Assembly: GCA_963665265.2 (NCBI GenBank)
Contig: OY762224.2
Coordinates: 4,092,001 to 4,156,000, forward strand
DNA: 64,000 bases
Reading direction: 5' to 3'
Source: CAXXHQ01 sp963665265
GTDB taxonomy: Bacteria; Planctomycetota; Planctomycetia; Pirellulales; Thermoguttaceae
Each line of letters starts with the position of its first letter. Within the stretch, counting starts at the first letter, position 1. A program made the position numbers and the translations under genes. The notes beneath the pieces were generated by a model. The model was not told where the DNA came from, did not search any database, and worked only from the letters and a program-made list of their open reading frames with translations. Below, one piece after another: positions 51,831 to 60,410 of the stretch.

Positions 51831-52589
51831 CTACCGTATCTTTGGGGCGACGTCGGGGAGTTCGGCCATCGGTAGGCCGCTCACCCAAACGCGGATCGCG
51901 GCGTTTCCGTCGTCGTCGCTCGGATCACGAGTCGAGCCGGGGGCTTTCCCTTGTCCGTCCGCCACGGGATCTTTGCCGCCGACGCTAATCTGGACTTTAT
52001 CGGGCTGCACGCCAAGCTTGACGAGATAGTTCATCGTTTCGAGGCAGCGGCCGTAGGCTTGCTCCCATTCTTGGCGCGATTGGGGCAAGCTTGGGGCGCG
52101 TAGGCATTGTTCGGAGACGGCCGCGCGAATCTCGACGCGATTGGCGTCCGATCCCCAGCGTTCGGCCATTACCCGCAACGAACGGCGTTGATCGGGGGCA
52201 AGCTCGGCTTGATTTCCGGCGAAGGAAAGGGAGGCCGCTAGTTGACGGGGGACGATTTTATTGGCGACTCGGGAGAATTCGACGGCGGTCGAGCCGGAAT
52301 CGTTTTTTCCGTTGGCCGCGCCGCGTTGCACGGCGTCGAGCAATTGATTTCTTCCTTGTCCGGTTTTGGCGAAGGCGGCGTCGAGTTTTGCGTCTCGGTT
52401 GGCCGACTTCTCGCCGAAGTGGCGTTTCAGACCGTTGATCATCGATTGAAATTTACCGTCTTCGCGGACTTCGCTCACGGAATAGAGCAAGATGAAAAAG
52501 CCGAGCAACAGCGACATCATATCGCTGAAGGTCACGAACCAGCCTGGAGTCGAGGCCGGCGCTTCGTCTTCGTCTTTCCATCTACGCAT
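51831..52589 (-). CDS. motB: flagellar motor protein MotB
   Basis: This is the stator subunit that anchors to peptidoglycan. Its 252 residues comprise a short charged N-terminus, a single membrane helix with the proton-binding Asp23 (WFVTFSDMMSLLLGFF), a linker and an OmpA-like domain (~130-250). The core NRVEIRAAVSEQC replaces the usual V.GHTD, so peptidoglycan contacts may differ. Pro/Gly-rich segments suggest flexible linkers. It is the last gene of the flagellar operon in the window, 42 bp after motA. Confidence 0.9.
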   Translation of the reverse strand: MRRWKDEDEAPASTPGWFVTFSDMMSLLLGFFILLYSVSEVREDGKFQSMINGLKRHFGEKSANRDAKLDAAFAKTGQGRNQLLDAVQRGAANGKNDSGSTAVEFSRVANKIVPRQLAASLSFAGNQAELAPDQRRSLRVMAERWGSDANRVEIRAAVSEQCLRAPSLPQSRQEWEQAYGRCLETMNYLVKLGVQPDKVQISVGGKDPVADGQGKAPGSTRDPSDDDGNAAIRVWVSGLPMAELPDVAPKIR

Positions 52590-52631
52590 AGGAGAATCGT
52601 CTCGATAAGTTGAAAAGCGGTAGCGAGTCGC

Positions 52632-53720
52632 CTACTTTTTCACGGTCGCATTCGGCGCGGCGACCGACTGATGCGGAGCGTGGAGGGGCGAGGCGTTTTG
52701 AGCGGCTTTGCGCGAGGCGAGGAGCCGATCGATGGCCGCCGCTCGCGAGCCGACGGATTTTCCTGAGGCCGCGCCGACCGTTTGCATCGTTTTGGGCGGG
52801 GGGACCGCGGCTTTGGCGGGCGAATCCCCTTTTCGCAAAATTCCGCTCTGCGAAGGAGCCGGACCGGCCGAAGCCGCAGCTTTCTTTTGCGCCGGGGAAA
52901 ACAAGATGTTCTTCGCCGGTTGCTCGGCATAGACCGGGCGAGGATCGCCGGGCTTCGCCTTCTTTCCTTCCCGCTCTTCGGGAAAGAACGATTTAAGGCG
53001 CTGTTCGATGACGCGGGGATTATCGCCGGCTTGGATGGCCAGAATGCCGCGCACGATGATTTCTTTTTCCATTAACTCCTCTTTGCTTAAGCAATTCAGC
53101 TTTTCGGCGAAGGGGAGGCAGAAGACGTTGGCGACCACGGCGCCGTAGAGGGTCGTAATGAGGGCGACGGCCATTCCCGGCCCGATCTTCTCGGGGGTGG
53201 CCAAGTTGTTCAACATCGCGATCAGACCGATCAAGGTTCCGATCATACCGAAGGCCGGCGCGAATCGACCGACTTGATCGAACAGATTGCGATCCGAACG
53301 GCGATGCGCCGAAGTGACTTCCATCTCGGTGCGGAGCGTGTCTTCGAGCACGGTCGGCTTGACGCCGTCGACGGCCATTTGCACCGCGCGAAGCATAAAG
53401 GGATCGGTGATTTCCATCGAGCGATATTCCAAGGCCAGCATTCCGTCGCGGCGAGCGGTTTCGGAGAGCGAGACGATTTTTTCGGCCGTTCCGCGAAAGT
53501 CGGGGGCGTGATTGAATATCACGCGACGAAACGCCCGGGTAATTCGAAAGGCTTGTCGGGCGGGAAAGCAGATCAAGGCGGCGGTCATGCTGCCGCCGAC
53601 GACGATAATCAGCGCGGCGTTGTCCCAATACGCTCCCGGCGTCGCACCTTGCACCGACGTTACGGCGAAGGCAAGCATTAACGCGCCGAATACGGCTCCC
53701 AACACGCTGGCTAAATCCAT
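52632..53720 (-). CDS. motA: flagellar motor protein MotA with long C-terminal tail
   Basis: This is the stator ion-channel subunit. Residues 1-~250 show the MotA pattern: two N-terminal helices (LASVLGAVFGALMLAF, ALIIVVGGSMTAALICF), the cytoplasmic domain (LALEYRSMEITDPFMLRAVQMAVDG) and the second helix pair containing FAPAFGMIGTLIGLIAML and MAVALITTLYGAVVANVF. Residues ~265-362 are an extra Ala/Pro/Lys/Ser-rich tail absent from standard MotA (about 280 residues). FlbD is 32 bp upstream and motB 42 bp downstream. Confidence 0.94.
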   Translation of the reverse strand: MDLASVLGAVFGALMLAFAVTSVQGATPGAYWDNAALIIVVGGSMTAALICFPARQAFRITRAFRRVIFNHAPDFRGTAEKIVSLSETARRDGMLALEYRSMEITDPFMLRAVQMAVDGVKPTVLEDTLRTEMEVTSAHRRSDRNLFDQVGRFAPAFGMIGTLIGLIAMLNNLATPEKIGPGMAVALITTLYGAVVANVFCLPFAEKLNCLSKEELMEKEIIVRGILAIQAGDNPRVIEQRLKSFFPEEREGKKAKPGDPRPVYAEQPAKNILFSPAQKKAAASAGPAPSQSGILRKGDSPAKAAVPPPKTMQTVGAASGKSVGSRAAAIDRLLASRKAAQNASPLHAPHQSVAAPNATVKK

Positions 53721-53752
53721 TTATCCAATCCTCGATGCGATTTATCGCGTTT

Positions 53753-53950
53753 TTAATTCGGCTCGGGAATCAAACGTTTCGATCGTTGATAGTTGATTGC
53801 GCGGCGTAAAACTTCGTCCATCGACTCGGCCACGACGACTCGCTCGCCGGTCGTGAGCGTCACGAAGGTGTCGGGGCGCGATTCGACGTATTGAATCAAG
53901 TCGGCGTTCACGACGAACGTCTCGCCGTCGAGCCGCGATAGTTTAATCAT
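53753..53950 (-). CDS. flbD: FlbD-family flagellar protein
   Basis: This 65-residue protein fits the small FlbD family found in flagellar operons of spirochetes, Gram-positives and planctomycetes: MIKLSRLDGETFVVNADLIQYVE, then a TTGERVVVAESMDEVL region and a basic tail. ATG 53950 is chosen over longer frames because the family begins exactly here and AGGATC precedes it. This is not the Caulobacter FlbD regulator. It lies between flgE (upstream, across a hairpin-rich gap) and motA. Confidence 0.88.
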   Translation of the reverse strand: MIKLSRLDGETFVVNADLIQYVESRPDTFVTLTTGERVVVAESMDEVLRRAINYQRSKRLIPEPN

Positions 53951-54280
53951 CGTTCTGATCCTGGTCAAAGCCGTTTTACGGCGAATTCGGCGGCGAAATT
54001 GATTTGGCGTCAGTTGGGTAGTTCCGTAGTAGTCCGTCAATCGTTCAATGTCAGGCGTTTCAGGAGGACCGTGAACGGCCCTGACAGGTTCCCAACTCAA
54101 AATTTAATATTATATTGCCGGGATTTTACCCGACGTAAACGTCGGGCCTGTGACGGCCTAAAGGCCGAGGAAGGGACGTAAACGTCCCTCGAAACAAACG
54201 GCCGCAATCAAAAACGACATTGAAAAGCACTTCACATCAGTTCGCGGCGCCTGCAAGCACGCACCCTACGGAGTGGGCGT
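53951..54280. other. intergenic between flgE and flbD, structured
   Basis: No gene was seen. The left half can fold as nested stems: AGTTGGG/CCCAACT (54012-54018 with 54091-54097), TCAGG/CCTGA (54051-54055 with 54080-54084) and CCG-tgaa-CGG (54069-54078). The right half carries repeat copy B. As it interrupts a flagellar operon it may attenuate or separate flbD-motAB expression from flgE. Confidence 0.6.
54129..54189. repeat. three-hairpin palindromic repeat, copy B
   Basis: CCCGACG-taaa-CGTCGGG (54129-54146), CGGCC-taaa-GGCCG (54154-54167) and AGGGACG-taaa-CGTCCCT (54172-54189). It aligns with the last three hairpins of copy A (51655-51715). The middle hairpin is identical and the outer two keep pairing through matched changes. 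Confidence 0.88.
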
Positions 54281-56773
54281 TTACCGACCTAAGGTCAGTA
54301 GTTCGTCGAGCATTTGTTGCGTGGTGGAAATCACTTTCGCGTTCGAGCGATACATGGTCGAAGCGAGAATCAAGTCGATCAAGTTTCCGCCGATGTCGGT
54401 GTTGGACAATTCCAAGGCGCCGCCCTGGATGGTGCCGATGCCGTTTTCGCCGGGATTACCGAAGATCGGCAAACCGGAGTTCACGCCGGCGCGATACAAG
54501 TTTTGGCCCAACTGCTCCAAGCCCGAGGGATTGGCGAATCGAGCCAAACGGATTTGGCCGAGGTTTCGCGTGATACCGTTGCTGAACACGCCGCTGATGA
54601 CGCCGTCTTCGCCGACGATAAAACTGGTCAAGGTACCGGGCGCCGAACCGTCTTGACTGGACACGTTCACCGAGCTCGTCGTGGCGGCGAGGCCCGAAAT
54701 GTTGGAAAAGTCCAAATCGAAGATCAAGGGGGAGGTCGAGGCGACGTTATCGCGGTAAATCGCCACGCTTTTGCTGCTGGCGGTGAGATAATTTCCTTCG
54801 CCGTCGAAGGAGATGGTTCCCGTTCCGACGTCGGTCTTGGCCGTGTTGGTTGAAAGTTCGTTGCTCGACGAGTCGGCGAACCAACGATAGGTGGTCGAAG
54901 TGCTCGTGCGGCTTTCCAAGACGAAGGTCAATCGCAGATCGCAGGAAATACCGAGCGAGTCGTAGACGACGCAGTCGGTGACGGCGCTTTCGCCCACGCC
55001 GTCTTGATAGGTGGTGAAGGGCATGGAAATCGTCGAAATGCCGGACGTGTTCGTCAACTTCAGATCGGAAATGCCGATCTTAATGTCGTTCTTCGTGCCG
55101 TTGTTGCTCACCAACATCATGCGACCGGTCGAGGTGACTTGCCAACCTGGATCGACATAGGTCGGCGGCTCGGTGTTTTTAACCGTATCGATCGAGGCGG
55201 GAATCCCGTTCGTCGACGTTCGCTGAACAGTGCCCAAGGCGTCGGACATGAATTGCAACAGATCGCCGACGGTCGACGTCGCCGTAATGGTGAACGTCTT
55301 TGCGCTAAGTTGCTTGCCCCCTTTAGTGCCGGTAAAGGAGAGAACGCCGGGCGAAAAAACGCTCGAATAGGTGCTGCCGCTACGGCTGATCACGTTCGTT
55401 AGCAACGAGAACTGCGTGATCTTCGGTCCGTCGAGATCGATCTCGGGAGAGTGGACCGTTTCGCTCGTGTAGAGCGACGAATCGGTCGACGCGTCAATAT
55501 ACTTCACCGTACCGGTGTCATTTGCAAACGTATTGACTTCAAACCAACGATCCGAACCGGCGGTGGTGGTCGGCGCGTTGCGATAGATTTTTATATATTG
55601 CCATCCGGTCGTCCCGCCGGTCGTCGGGAGATTGCTTAATAGGACGCGTCCGTTCGCCGCCACCGTGATACCCGAGGTGATGGGGCTGGGACGGCTGGTG
55701 GTTCCGTCGGAATTGTAATAGCAGACGTAGTAGGAAACTTGTTCCTGATTTCCGATTGACGCCGCATTCAGCGTGACGCCGACCGGGGCCGTTCCGTCGT
55801 CCGTAAACACGGTGGTTCCCGCAGCAACGTTATCGACGTATGTGTACGTTCCGGTCACAGGGTCGCCGCTCGTTCGATAAATATTTATCTGCGTAAATCC
55901 CGATCCGGTGGCGATCTGCGGAATATTCGCCAAATTGACAGTCTGATTTACTACTCCGTCGACAAGTACACCCCCAACCGGCGAGGCGGCGCTCGCGGCG
56001 CCTTCCGTTAACGGCAATGCCGTGGTGGCCGGCGGGTTTCCTGTCGCGAATACGTATTTATAGTAATAGGTTCCGCCTGCTAGCGTACCGCCGGCGGCCG
56101 CCGTGGCGGTCGTCGTCGTCGTGACCGGGGAACCGGAAGACTCGCCGGTGGCCGCCGTCAACGGATAAGTGTACGAATTATCGGACAAGATTCCCGTCTC
56201 GACGATCGAGGCCGAGGTCGCCAGATTGCCGGTCGGAGTGAGCGTTCCTTCGAGATAGACGTTTTTCGTCGCTTCGGCCACCTTGGCTTGTCCCAAGGGG
56301 ATCGAGATCGGCACCAGCTTCGTCGTGTCGATCGCATAATTCGTATCGACGCCGTAGCCCATCACGCGGTTGCCGGTAAGGGTGACCAACTCGTTCAAGG
56401 CGTTGGTGGAGAACTCGCCGTTTCGCGTGTAGAGGGTTTCGCCCGAGGAACCTTGAACGATGTAGAATCCTTCGCCCTGGATGGCCATGTCGGTGTCGGT
56501 CGAACTGACTTCGATCGTGCCTTGGCTGAAATCCTGGGCGATCGAGGCCACTAAAACGCCAAGGCCGATTTGTCGGGGGTTCGAGCCGCCCGAATCGGTC
56601 GTCGGGGCCGAGCCGAGGCTGCGCGTTTGCAAGAATTGCGTGGCGAACGACACCGACGATTGCTTGAACGCCACCGTGTTCGAGTTCGCTAGATTGTTTC
56701 CGACCACGTCGATCGTCGATTCCGACGCCGTCATGCCGGTTAACGCGGTGGTGAGTGCGGAAGTTAAGCCCAT
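54281..56773 (-). CDS. flgE: flagellar hook protein FlgE with large insert
   Basis: The 830-residue hook subunit is about twice the usual length (~400). The N-terminus has the flagellar-rod signature TASESTIDVVGNNLANSNTVAFK, QFLQTRS, GFYIVQG and YTRNGEF; the C-terminus has GALELSNTDIGGNLIDLI and SNAKVISTTQQMLDELLTL. Between them, residues ~215-440 form two similar Ig/fibronectin-like repeats (TYYYKYVFATGNPP and VSYYVCYYNSDGTTSRP openings; INIYRTSG and IKIYRNAP second strands). These should be surface-exposed on the hook. Start ATG 56773. Confidence 0.95.
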   Translation of the reverse strand: MGLTSALTTALTGMTASESTIDVVGNNLANSNTVAFKQSSVSFATQFLQTRSLGSAPTTDSGGSNPRQIGLGVLVASIAQDFSQGTIEVSSTDTDMAIQGEGFYIVQGSSGETLYTRNGEFSTNALNELVTLTGNRVMGYGVDTNYAIDTTKLVPISIPLGQAKVAEATKNVYLEGTLTPTGNLATSASIVETGILSDNSYTYPLTAATGESSGSPVTTTTTATAAAGGTLAGGTYYYKYVFATGNPPATTALPLTEGAASAASPVGGVLVDGVVNQTVNLANIPQIATGSGFTQINIYRTSGDPVTGTYTYVDNVAAGTTVFTDDGTAPVGVTLNAASIGNQEQVSYYVCYYNSDGTTSRPSPITSGITVAANGRVLLSNLPTTGGTTGWQYIKIYRNAPTTTAGSDRWFEVNTFANDTGTVKYIDASTDSSLYTSETVHSPEIDLDGPKITQFSLLTNVISRSGSTYSSVFSPGVLSFTGTKGGKQLSAKTFTITATSTVGDLLQFMSDALGTVQRTSTNGIPASIDTVKNTEPPTYVDPGWQVTSTGRMMLVSNNGTKNDIKIGISDLKLTNTSGISTISMPFTTYQDGVGESAVTDCVVYDSLGISCDLRLTFVLESRTSTSTTYRWFADSSSNELSTNTAKTDVGTGTISFDGEGNYLTASSKSVAIYRDNVASTSPLIFDLDFSNISGLAATTSSVNVSSQDGSAPGTLTSFIVGEDGVISGVFSNGITRNLGQIRLARFANPSGLEQLGQNLYRAGVNSGLPIFGNPGENGIGTIQGGALELSNTDIGGNLIDLILASTMYRSNAKVISTTQQMLDELLTLGR
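55454..56131 (-). repeat. tandem Ig-like domain repeat within flgE
   Basis: Two imperfect copies (protein residues ~215-335 and ~338-440) share the order: Tyr-rich strand (YYYKYVFA / SYYVCYYN), a Thr/Pro turn, then Q(I/Y)(N/I)K?IYR and a D-T/Y(V/I)D ending (TYTYVDN / TVKYIDA). They occupy the variable centre of the hook protein and look like duplicated domains. Confidence 0.65.
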
Positions 56774-56859
56774 CGCTTATCTCCTTGGTATATTCTCAAA
56801 TTTTGTATTTGCGGGATTGTCTAAATAACAGTTCGGCGAACTCGTCGTTTCCACTACTT

Positions 56860-57330
56860 CTAAGTCGAACTCGACGTCGTGTCGGACGATACCGACGGAT
56901 CGTAAATTTCGAGGATATTCTTGACCGGAATCGCTTTTTCGCCGACGTACACGCTCACGTCGCCGTCGTCGACCAACACGTAATCGACCACTCCGGAAAC
57001 CGAATCGCCGGAAGCGGTCTTGCCGTTCACTTCTTTTCCGATCAACGTGCTGGCGGTGGAAATATTCTGCTGCAACTGCAACGACGACATCGTCTTCGTG
57101 AGTTGTTGGTTCGACTGAATGGCCGAGATCTGACTGACTTGCGACATAATTTGCGAAGTGTCGGTCGGCGAGGTGGGATCTTGATTCTGCAATTCGGTGA
57201 CCATCAACTTCATAAAATCGTCGACGCCAAGGCTACTCCACTTATCCGAAACCGAACTGGTCTTGGACGAGGAGGTCGAACTGGAAGAACCTGTTGAACC
57301 TGTCGAACCGGTTGAACTTGTGGAGGACAT
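56860..57330 (-). CDS. flgD: flagellar hook-capping protein FlgD
   Basis: The 156-residue scaffold for hook assembly has a Ser/Thr/Gly-rich N-terminal tract (residues 1-27). The FlgD core follows: FMKLMVTELQNQDPTSPTDT, MSQVSQISAIQSNQQL and STASTLIGKEVNG. It is shorter than E. coli FlgD (231) and stops after a small beta part, a form common in this phylum's relatives. AAAGGA precedes the ATG. It sits between fliK and flgE. Confidence 0.95.
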   Translation of the reverse strand: MSSTSSTGSTGSTGSSSSTSSSKTSSVSDKWSSLGVDDFMKLMVTELQNQDPTSPTDTSQIMSQVSQISAIQSNQQLTKTMSSLQLQQNISTASTLIGKEVNGKTASGDSVSGVVDYVLVDDGDVSVYVGEKAIPVKNILEIYDPSVSSDTTSSST

Positions 57331-57389
57331 TTCCGTAATCCTTTCTCTATTTCGTCGGCGGCGCCCGCCTCGCGTCGCATTGATTCACG

Positions 57390-59204
57390 CTAAATGATCA
57401 CATTAAGGAATCCATTGTCGCCGGACAGCCTGGACGCGGAACTCGCGGCCGCGCCGGCCGTCGTCTCGGCCTTCATCGCAGCCGCCGGGCGCGAATAGCG
57501 GTAACTTTCTCGGTCGGCCTGCGAATCGGAGAAGGTCTGGCTCTGCTGCGAAGAGCCTCCCGTCGAGCCGTCGCTCAAGCTCACGTCGAACTTTTCCACT
57601 TTTATGTCTTGTTGAGCCAAACGCTCTTTCAACGACGAGAGGTTGTCCAACAACAACTGCCTCGCCTCGGGCGATTCGGCCTTCACGTTGGCCGTCATGA
57701 CCCCTTTATTGACCGTGATTTCCATGCTCAGCGAGCCGAGCTCGGGGGGACTTAACTTCATGCGAACCGTTCCGCCGCGCACGCCGGTCGATAAAACCGC
57801 GCGTTCGACGCGTTGCACGAATCGGACGCGGTCGATCAAATCGCTCGAATTGGCCTCGGTCGTCGCTCCGTCGGCCGAAGCGGCGTTCGTCGCGGTCGAA
57901 TTCGATTTCGAGGTTTCGCCGGTCGTCGCCGCAGCCGAGGTTGATTTCGTGCCGCCGATCGCCTCGACGCCGTCGGCATCCGATTTTTTCGCCACGCCCT
58001 CGACGTCGGTCGTTACGGTCGAAGCGGCGACCGTCGCGGCGGTCGCGGCCGCAGCGGCATTCATCGCCGTCGCGTTTTGCTGATTCGCGGCGATCGCCGG
58101 ATCGACGTTTTGCGGAGATTGCGAGACGGCGCTTGGAGCTACTTTTTTCGCATTCGCCTCGGTCGCGGCAGCGGTCACGGTAGGGTCGACGGCGGCGGTC
58201 GCCCCGTCGTCCGTTTTGCTCTTCGCAGCATCCAACGCTTTCTTCATTAGCGCTTCAAAAGCGGCGTCGGTTTTCGCAGCTTGGTCGGTAACGGTCGCAT
58301 TCGTGGCCGAAGTCGCCGTTTCGTCGGCGGCAGCCGCTGACGCGTCGTCGGCCGCTTGCGCCGCGGCGGCAGCTTGTTGGGCCGCTGAAGCTTGAGCGCC
58401 GGGCAAGCCAGGCGCACCCTGGGCGCCTGGCAAAGCGCCACCTTGTCCCGGAGCTCCGGTTGCGCCAACGCTCGCCGCGTCGATTCCCGAGACCGAGGCG
58501 ATTTCGTCGCCGTCGGCCGAAGCGCTCGCGTCGTCGGCGACGGGTTGCGGGGGAGCCGCCTGCGCTAACGCGGCCGCGACGGCCGCCGCGTTTTCGTCCG
58601 CTTTCAATTTGTCGGGATCGGCGACCGACTCGTCCGTCGCCGAGACGTCTTGCGCGGTCTCGTTCGATTGATCTTGAGACGAGCTTCCGTCTTGGGTGGA
58701 ATCGCCGCTCGTTTTCGCTTGCGATTGCTCGTCTTTGGCGTCGGCGTCGTTTCTCGTTTGGCCGTCGTCTTTCGATCGCACGTCGCGGTCGTCTTGGGCC
58801 TTATCCCGCGCTTCGTCGGCCGCATCGCGTTTATCTTGTTTATCCTGCGCCGCATCCTTGCGCCGCGCCGATTGATCGGAGGCCTTCGCATCGGCAGCGG
58901 ATTGCGCGTCGTCGGCGTTCGACGTTGAATCGTTCCCGCTCGATTGACTCGTCGACTTTTTCGGTTCGTTCGACTTGGCGGCGGTCCGATTTTCCGAAAC
59001 TCGGCTTGCTTGCTTCGCGGCGGCCTGTGCAGCAGTCTCCGCCTCGTTCGAGGCCGTCGATTCGCGCGACGCCGTTTGCATTTGTCGGAAAATCTCGTCA
59101 AACGCCGAACTCGATCCGCCTTTCAAATGAAGCTGGCTCAAATTCGAGATCACTCCATCGGCAAAACGCGTCGCGTTCGTCGTCGCTCCGTCAATTTGTG
59201 ACAT
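57390..59204 (-). CDS. fliK: flagellar hook-length control protein FliK
   Basis: The 604-residue secreted ruler protein has an N-terminal two-thirds of low-complexity Ala/Asp/Ser/Gln/Thr sequence. Residues ~500-560 match the conserved FliK C-domain: MKLSPPELGSLSMEITVNKG, MTANVKAESPEARQLLLDNL and RLAQQDIKVEKFDV. It lies between the MotE-like gene and flgD as usual. The long disordered region is expected for a ruler and its length may set hook length; the enlarged FlgE makes that interesting here. Confidence 0.93.
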   Translation of the reverse strand: MSQIDGATTNATRFADGVISNLSQLHLKGGSSSAFDEIFRQMQTASRESTASNEAETAAQAAAKQASRVSENRTAAKSNEPKKSTSQSSGNDSTSNADDAQSAADAKASDQSARRKDAAQDKQDKRDAADEARDKAQDDRDVRSKDDGQTRNDADAKDEQSQAKTSGDSTQDGSSSQDQSNETAQDVSATDESVADPDKLKADENAAAVAAALAQAAPPQPVADDASASADGDEIASVSGIDAASVGATGAPGQGGALPGAQGAPGLPGAQASAAQQAAAAAQAADDASAAAADETATSATNATVTDQAAKTDAAFEALMKKALDAAKSKTDDGATAAVDPTVTAAATEANAKKVAPSAVSQSPQNVDPAIAANQQNATAMNAAAAATAATVAASTVTTDVEGVAKKSDADGVEAIGGTKSTSAAATTGETSKSNSTATNAASADGATTEANSSDLIDRVRFVQRVERAVLSTGVRGGTVRMKLSPPELGSLSMEITVNKGVMTANVKAESPEARQLLLDNLSSLKERLAQQDIKVEKFDVSLSDGSTGGSSQQSQTFSDSQADRESYRYSRPAAAMKAETTAGAAASSASRLSGDNGFLNVII

Positions 59205-59228
59205 AATCGCCTCGTTGATTGGTGCGTT

Positions 59229-59909
59229 TTACTTTTGCTTCGGGTTCGCCAATTTCTTCGTCGCCGCGTCGGCCGCCGTTTTCACCGGGCCGCCTTCGCG
59301 AATCAGTTTCAGCACTTCGCTCACCCGCACCGCGTCGTCGGGAGTCTTGAATTCGGCCAGAATCTTCGCCCGCTTCCCGTCAGGCATCGCCGTCAGCAAA
59401 GTCGCCACGTCGTTTATTCGTTTGTCTTCGAGCATCAGCGAAAATTGCTCTTTCGCCTGCTTGGGCTTCAACGTCTCGAGGGTCGCACGGACCTCGTCCA
59501 TTCCGGTCGAAGTGGCGTCGGCTCGGATCGCGGCCAACTGAGCGTCGAAGCTTTCCCGCACTTGTTTGAATTTTTTCTTTTCGTCGGCGAGCTTCGAGTC
59601 TTCCGAACGGACCTGGGCGAGACCGTTGCGCAGTTCTTGCCGCTTCAAATCCCAATCGCGAAACTTCAAATCCCTCAATTCGAGCAATTGATCGTAGGAA
59701 GCCTGCTCGGCGGGGGGCGCTTTCTTCGGTTTCTCGCTCGTTTTTTCCTCAAGTTCCTCACCGCGCATGACCGCCAAGGCCTTGGACGCCCGATCGCCGG
59801 TAACTCCCCATTTACCAGCAAAAACCATGCCGAGAGCCGCAGCCGATATAAGGGTGGCCGCGCAAAAATATAAAAACATGGCCCACATCATGCCGATCAG
59901 GCGTTTCAT
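59229..59909 (-). CDS. MotE/MgtE_N-like flagellar coiled-coil membrane protein
   Basis: The 226-residue protein has one N-terminal membrane helix (residues 8-32). A charged coiled coil follows (~70-150, LLELRDLKFRDWDLKRQELR). The C-terminal domain with KEQFSLMLEDKRINDVATLL and MPDGKRAKILAEFKTPDD is the MgtE_N-type fold found in MotE. MotE is a chaperone for MotC in Sinorhizobium. GGAGG precedes the ATG and the start overlaps the fliJ stop (ATGA). It is the usual resident between fliJ and fliK in several phyla. Confidence 0.82.
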   Translation of the reverse strand: MKRLIGMMWAMFLYFCAATLISAAALGMVFAGKWGVTGDRASKALAVMRGEELEEKTSEKPKKAPPAEQASYDQLLELRDLKFRDWDLKRQELRNGLAQVRSEDSKLADEKKKFKQVRESFDAQLAAIRADATSTGMDEVRATLETLKPKQAKEQFSLMLEDKRINDVATLLTAMPDGKRAKILAEFKTPDDAVRVSEVLKLIREGGPVKTAADAATKKLANPKQK

Positions 59910-60367
59910 AGCTCAACCTCCTCCCAGGTAGCGCACGCGCGCACTTGGGCGACTTCGTCGAGCCGCTTCGCCTCCCGACCGATCTCCTCCAACCGGAAAC
60001 GCTCGGCCTGCTTGTCTCGCAGTTTCTCCAACACTTTCACGTCGCGATTCGCCGCCATTAGCGCGCCGCGCCGCCGTTCGATCTCCTCGGCGACCATTTC
60101 GCGTTGGCGCTTCACCTGCGCCTGTTGAGCCAAGAGGGTCATTTCGTAGCGCTGCGACTCAAGCAATTGATCGACGTTCACTTTGCCCGGTCCGACCACA
60201 CGGCGAAACTCATCCCGCACGAAATTCCATTCGGCCTGGAGCGCCTCTAGTTTTTCCCGCAACACATCGTCGGCGCGATAGGCTTCGTTCAATTCCGCCA
60301 TCCGCTGATCGCGAACGGATTCGCGCAGCTTCAAGGAGGTCGCCATTCGGAATTTGAATTTCGCCAT
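59906..60367 (-). CDS. fliJ: flagellar export chaperone FliJ
   Basis: This 153-residue, almost entirely helical protein with the typical FliJ opening (FKFRMATSLKLRESVRDQ) and long coiled coil (MTLLAQQAQVKRQREMVAEE) follows the ATPase FliI, as in most flagellar operons. It is the stalk of the export ATPase. It overlaps the MotE-like gene by four bases. The ribosome site is weak. Confidence 0.88.
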   Translation of the reverse strand: MAKFKFRMATSLKLRESVRDQRMAELNEAYRADDVLREKLEALQAEWNFVRDEFRRVVGPGKVNVDQLLESQRYEMTLLAQQAQVKRQREMVAEEIERRRGALMAANRDVKVLEKLRDKQAERFRLEEIGREAKRLDEVAQVRACATWEEVEL

Positions 60368-60410
60368 AATTTAGGCCGTCTTCGACTCGACGGGTTTATC
60401 CAATATTTTT

